Below, piece by piece: positions 38,774 to 42,164 of a DNA stretch of 42,164 nt. Each line of letters opens with the position of its first letter. Within the stretch, counting starts at the first letter, position 1. A program made the position numbers and the translations under genes. The DNA is taken from positions 1-42,164 of the forward strand of contig JBEDUI010000121.1 in NCBI GenBank assembly GCA_040414495.1. The letters run 5' to 3'. The notes below the pieces were generated by a model, which did no database searches, had not been told where the DNA came from, and saw only the letters and a program-made list of their open reading frames with translations. Origin of the DNA: DATAVB01 sp040414495. GTDB taxonomy: Bacteria; Actinomycetota; Actinomycetes; Mycobacteriales; QHCD01.

Positions 38774-40483
38774 ATGACGCGTAGCGCAGGGTGGTTCGGC
38801 GAGACCGGGAAGGTGGGCTTCTACCACCGGAACAAGCTGTTCGGCGAGGGTTTCGACGACGAGATCTTCGACGGCCGGCCGGTGATCGGGATCGCCAACA
38901 GTTGGTCGCAGCTCGCGCCGTGCAACGTCCACTTGCGACGGGTCGCGGAGGCTGTGCACGACGGGATTCTCGCCGCCGGTGGTGTTCCGCTGGAATTCAA
39001 CACGATGTCGCTGGGCGAAACGTTGATGCGGCCCACGGCGATGCTGTTCCGCAACCTCATGGCGATGGAGGTCGAGGAGACGCTGCGGGCCAACCCGCTC
39101 GACGGCGTCGTCCTACTGTCCAGTTGCGACAAGACCACGCCGGCCATGGTGATGGGCGCGGCCAGCGCCGACCTGCCGGCCGTACTCGTCACCGGCGGAC
39201 CCTCTCTGCCGGGCCGGTTCCAGGGCCGGCCGATGGCCTCGGGCACCGACGTATGGCGGATTTCTGAAGAGGTGCGGGCCGGTCGGCTGCCGGAGTCGGA
39301 ATTTCGGTACGCCGAGCGCTGCAATTCGCGTGGAAACGGGCACTGCAACACGATGGGTACGGCCTCGACCATGGCCTCGATCACCGAAGCGATGGGGTTG
39401 CAGCTGCCCACGTCCGCATCGGCATTGGCGCTGGACGCCGAGCGGTTTCGCATCGCTACCAGGGCCGGCGCTCGCGCTGTGGAATTAGCCCGGGCCGGCA
39501 TCCCGATGTCGACCTTCCTGACCCGCGAGTCGTTCGAGAATGCGGTAAGGGTCAATGCGGCCCTCGGCGGATCAACCAATGCGGTGGTGCACCTGCTCGC
39601 CATGGCCGGCCGGGCCGAGGTGCCCCTGTCCCTTGAGGACATTGACCGGCTTTCCCGCGACGTACCGTTGCTGGCGGATCTCCTTCCCTCCGGCCGGTTT
39701 CTGATGCCAGAGTTCCACGAGGCCGGTGGCGTACCGGCGCTGGTAGCCGAACTCGGCGCATTGCTGCATCAGGATCTGCCGACGGTCAGTGGCATGACGC
39801 TACGGGAGGTCGGCGCCGCCGCGCGGCGGGAACGCGATGATGTCATCCGCCCGCTCGCCGATCCGGTGCAGCCGGCCGGATCGGCGCTGGCGGTGCTCCG
39901 TGGCTCGCTGGCCCCGGACGGCGCGGTCATCAAACAATCGGCGGCGAGCCCGGGCCTGCTCAAACATCGCGGCCGCGCCCTCGTATTCGATTCGATCGAG
40001 GAATACACCGACCGCATCGACGATCCGGACATCGAGGTGGACGCCGAAACCGTACTCGTACTACGGAATTCCGGGCCGCGTGGTTATCCGGGCATGCCCG
40101 AAGTCGGCAACCTGGCGCTGCCAAAACGCCTGCTACAGCGGGGGATCACCGACATGGTCCGGATATCGGACGCACGCATGAGCGGTACGTCGTATGGGAC
40201 GGTCGTGCTGCACGTGGCGCCCGAAGCCGCGGTCGGCGGCCCGCTCGCGCTGGTTCGCGACGGCGACGAGATCGAACTGGACGTGCCGGGCCGTCGGCTC
40301 GATCTCCTTGTCGGTACGGAGGAATTGCAGCGGCGCCGACAGGAATGGGTTCCATCGGCGCCGCTGGAAACCCGCGGCTGGACCCGGTTGTACGTCGAGC
40401 ACGTGTTGCAGGCCGACCGCGGCGCCGACCTGGATTTCCTGGTCGGGCGCAGCGGTTCGGCCGTGGGCCGGCGGTCCACGTAA
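38774..40483 (+). CDS. IlvD/Edd-family sugar-acid dehydratase
   Basis: A 569-residue protein 12 bases after the second permease, so part of the same operon. Fe-S ligands are in the family positions: Cys in APCNVHL (about 49), SSCDKTTPA (about 117) and the CNSRGNGHCNTMGTASTM region (about 183-193). A lysine for Mg coordination is likely in the same DKTTP segment. ISDARMSGTSYGT and LRNSGPRGYPGMPE near the C terminus are typical. In this setting it probably dehydrates an aldonate such as arabinonate, xylonate or gluconate-like acids, rather than acting in branched-chain amino acid synthesis. Confidence 0.92.
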   Translation: MTRSAGWFGETGKVGFYHRNKLFGEGFDDEIFDGRPVIGIANSWSQLAPCNVHLRRVAEAVHDGILAAGGVPLEFNTMSLGETLMRPTAMLFRNLMAMEVEETLRANPLDGVVLLSSCDKTTPAMVMGAASADLPAVLVTGGPSLPGRFQGRPMASGTDVWRISEEVRAGRLPESEFRYAERCNSRGNGHCNTMGTASTMASITEAMGLQLPTSASALALDAERFRIATRAGARAVELARAGIPMSTFLTRESFENAVRVNAALGGSTNAVVHLLAMAGRAEVPLSLEDIDRLSRDVPLLADLLPSGRFLMPEFHEAGGVPALVAELGALLHQDLPTVSGMTLREVGAAARRERDDVIRPLADPVQPAGSALAVLRGSLAPDGAVIKQSAASPGLLKHRGRALVFDSIEEYTDRIDDPDIEVDAETVLVLRNSGPRGYPGMPEVGNLALPKRLLQRGITDMVRISDARMSGTSYGTVVLHVAPEAAVGGPLALVRDGDEIELDVPGRRLDLLVGTEELQRRRQEWVPSAPLETRGWTRLYVEHVLQADRGADLDFLVGRSGSAVGRRST

Positions 40484-40514
40484 GGAAACACTAAGGAAAC
40501 ACGTAAGGAAATTA
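40481..40514. repeat. Three tandem TAAGGAAAC-type units across the convergent stops
   Basis: TAAGGAAACAC at 40481-40491, TAAGGAAACACG at 40492-40503 and TAAGGAAATTA at 40504-40514. The first unit begins with the dehydratase stop codon and the last ends in the stop codon (TAA on the minus strand) of the PhyH gene. The unit probably arose by slippage at the convergent ends. Confidence 0.6.
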
Positions 40515-41396
40515 GCCGCCGACCGCGTTATGGGTGAACGTACTGGCCTGCAAGGTCCGACCGGGGCGCAGCCGGGGTGCAGTGGGCATGACAATGGCGC
40601 GGCGCTGCGGGGTGAGCCGGGCGATCAATTCCTCGGACGGGATGTAGTTCATTCGCGGGGCGAGCAGGTGTGGCGCGTACCGGTAGATGAGCACCCGCCG
40701 CTCGCCCGGATTGGTGCGGGGGAGCGAGCCGTGGCAGATGCCGTCGGTGAACATGATCGCGTCGCCGGCCTTCAGATGTACCTCGCGCATGCCGATGGCC
40801 TGGTCCCCGCCGACTCCGGCGTCCCAGTTGCGTTGCGGATGGGACAGGTCGCTCTTGTGGCTGCCGGGCACGACGGTGGTCGCCCCATCACCGGGTCCGA
40901 TATCGGTCAACGCCATGAGAATGTTGATCTGCCCGACCGCCCATTCGCCGCTGTGCCAGCGGAAAAGCCCGGAGAAGCGAATGTTGTCGCCGCCGGAATG
41001 GATCGGGATATAACCGCCGGACCGACGGATGTTGAGGAAGCATTCGTCGATACGCAGCTGATGCGAGCCGACCGCGATATACCGGTTGACCTGATCGAAC
41101 CAGGCCTCGTGGTCGATCAACTCCTCGAACATCGGTCCACCCTCGATGATGTTCTGGAAGTTGACGCCGTCCGCCTTGCCGTACGTGTGGACTTCCACGT
41201 CGCCGATCCAGTCGCCCGGATTCAGCGAGTCGACGTCCTGCGCATCGACCCAGCCGTTGATCGTCGCCAATTGGTCAGCGGAAAGGGCGCCGCGCAGCAC
41301 CCGGAATCCGTTGAGGTCGAATACGTAGTCCAATTCGGCCTGGCTGAGCTGCCCGCCATCGGGCGCGCTCACGTCGGCTATCGGGGCAATGGTCAT
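40512..41396 (-). CDS. PhyH-family protein with a variant iron-binding motif
   Basis: A 294-residue protein from an ATG behind GGAGGCTACC. The PhyH fold pattern is evident: LNGFRVLRGAL, ALTDIGPGDGATTVVPGSH (about 163-180) and CHGSLPRTNPGERRVLIYRY with distal His 222 and Arg 228/233. The proximal motif is PIHSGGD: H133-S-G135, where a H-x-D would be expected. A glycine or alanine at this position is known from iron-dependent halogenases, but also from non-catalytic relatives. The Asp two residues later (D137) might substitute. Function open. Diverges from an AraC-family gene. Confidence 0.88.
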   Translation of the reverse strand: MTIAPIADVSAPDGGQLSQAELDYVFDLNGFRVLRGALSADQLATINGWVDAQDVDSLNPGDWIGDVEVHTYGKADGVNFQNIIEGGPMFEELIDHEAWFDQVNRYIAVGSHQLRIDECFLNIRRSGGYIPIHSGGDNIRFSGLFRWHSGEWAVGQINILMALTDIGPGDGATTVVPGSHKSDLSHPQRNWDAGVGGDQAIGMREVHLKAGDAIMFTDGICHGSLPRTNPGERRVLIYRYAPHLLAPRMNYIPSEELIARLTPQRRAIVMPTAPRLRPGRTLQASTFTHNAVGG

Positions 41397-41451
41397 CTGG
41401 TAGCCTCCAGTTCGGTCCAGCTCGATGGCATAGCGACAGTATTGTGGGGAT

Positions 41452-41465
41452 TGCGTGATTACGCA
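41452..41465. promoter_or_regulatory. Short palindrome between the second PhyH and AraC genes
   Basis: TGCGT, GATT, ACGCA: a perfect 5-bp inverted repeat with a 4-base centre, in the 107-base divergent gap. It may be the operator of the AraC-family regulator, although AraC proteins more often use direct repeats. Confidence 0.35.
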
Positions 41466-41503
41466 TTTCGCCCGGTCCGGCAAAGTTTGCAGCTGGTAAT
41501 GAG

Positions 41504-42164
41504 ATGACGGCTGCGAATCTGCACGTCGATTCGACTCGTGGTGGGTGGGTGCGCCGGTACGGCGGGCCGGGGCAGCCGCCCATGCAGTGCGCGCACCGTC
41601 ACGACGAGCTCGAGGCCAACCTGGTGGTTCGGGGCTGGGTGGAATATCTGATCGGTGACCGTCGGGTCCGTTTTCCCCGTCAGGCGCTGGGTTGGCTGCT
41701 GCCGCATCAGCCGCACCGGCTCATTCAGTCATCGCCGGACGTGCAGATGTGGATCGTGGTGTTCAGCCCGGATGTGGTGACTGAGCTCGACCAGGACCAC
41801 GCCGGTCCGCCGCGGCAGTGGCTGCGGGAGGACGCCGATGCCGGTCAGCTCCGGGTCGTGGGCGAGCATGCGAGCGAGCTGGACCGGCTCTGCGCCCGGC
41901 TGAGCGACCCGGACGAGCCAGCCGTACGGCATCGACTCGGCCTGGCTTGGTTACTGTCCGAATGCTGGCGGGCGTTTCGGCATTCGCCTGGCGCGCCGGT
42001 CGGAATCCGCCTGCATCCGGCGGTGCAGGCCGCGGCCCAGTGGCTACACGACCACGCGGCCGAGGCCGAAGCCGACGATCTGCCGGCCCTGGCCCGCCGG
42101 TGTGGAATCAGCCGGCCATGGCTGTCCCGGTTGTTCTACGAACAGCTCGGCGAATCGCTGACCG
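41504..42164 (+). CDS. AraC-family regulator (3' end outside window)
   Basis: An open frame from the ATG at 41504 to the window edge gives 220 residues. The N-terminal cupin sensor shows CAHRHDELEANLVVRG, YLIGDRRVRFPRQALGWLLPHQPHRL. The first helix-turn-helix begins near residue 190 (LPALARRCGISRPWLSRLFYEQLGESLT); the second is cut off by the edge. It diverges from the PhyH gene in the same arrangement as the pair near 28 kb and probably senses the dioxygenase substrate or the sugar handled by the neighbouring operon. Confidence 0.88.
   Translation, partial: MTAANLHVDSTRGGWVRRYGGPGQPPMQCAHRHDELEANLVVRGWVEYLIGDRRVRFPRQALGWLLPHQPHRLIQSSPDVQMWIVVFSPDVVTELDQDHAGPPRQWLREDADAGQLRVVGEHASELDRLCARLSDPDEPAVRHRLGLAWLLSECWRAFRHSPGAPVGIRLHPAVQAAAQWLHDHAAEAEADDLPALARRCGISRPWLSRLFYEQLGESLT

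Noticed and set aside
1..42164. CRISPR array, insertion sequence, prophage or attachment site
   Set aside because: No regularly spaced repeats of CRISPR type, no transposase, integrase or phage genes and no tRNA-associated repeat were seen.

Overview
The window is GC-rich bacterial DNA with compact, often overlapping genes, frequent GTG starts and several likely leaderless starts. Together with an Rv2629-like protein, two CGNR-type regulators, a Tat-exported sugar-binding lipoprotein and a sugar importer lacking its own ATPase, this points to a soil-type actinomycete (Actinomycetota). No rRNA, tRNA, CRISPR array, insertion sequence or prophage was recognised. Species cannot be named from the sequence alone.

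Region 1 (1-9545) holds small independent units: two tandem P-loop kinase-like genes (the first cut by the window edge), an anchored secreted protein, a nucleotidyltransferase/serine hydrolase pair, an epoxide hydrolase under a CGNR regulator that diverges from a DinB-type gene across an 11-bp palindrome, an Rv2629-like ribosome-associated factor, two small proteins, a STAS protein, an unlisted 48-codon gene, a stand-alone LigD polymerase and a small acidic protein.

Region 2 (9791-22931) is the core. A seven-gene Mrp-type cation/proton antiporter operon has the gene order of the antiporter half of archaeal Mbh hydrogenases and no full MrpA. It is followed by a tight five-gene operon: ThDP-dependent oxidase/decarboxylase, enolase-superfamily enzyme, 1029-residue FAD/Fe-S oxidoreductase, SDR and GH15 hydrolase, closed by a perfect hairpin terminator. 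The Fe-S oxidoreductase and the SDR both end in a hydrophobic segment plus a basic tail, suggesting membrane anchoring beside the antiporter. Five promoters of the GNNT-N15-GGGTA type (general-stress sigma factor, SigB/SigF-like) lie in correct orientation before genes in 7.5-23.5 kb, so regions 1-2 may form a stress/stationary-phase block.

Region 3 (22939-34920) is again a mosaic: PRC-barrel-like protein, HhH DNA glycosylase, small membrane protein behind four phased AATAAGG repeats, Rho-N-like basic protein, EEP-family phosphatase/nuclease, VOC protein with a second CGNR regulator, a PhyH dioxygenase with a divergent AraC regulator, a DUF2716 remnant, an APH-fold kinase, an NAD(P)-binding protein, an LCP wall-polymer ligase, a YefM/YoeB toxin-antitoxin pair, a secreted protein and a GntR regulator.

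Region 4 (35307-42164) is a sugar or sugar-acid uptake and catabolism cluster: solute-binding protein, two permeases and an IlvD/Edd dehydratase, probably controlled by the GntR gene. Convergent to it is a second PhyH protein, with an unusual H-x-G in place of H-x-D, diverging from a second AraC regulator that runs off the window.
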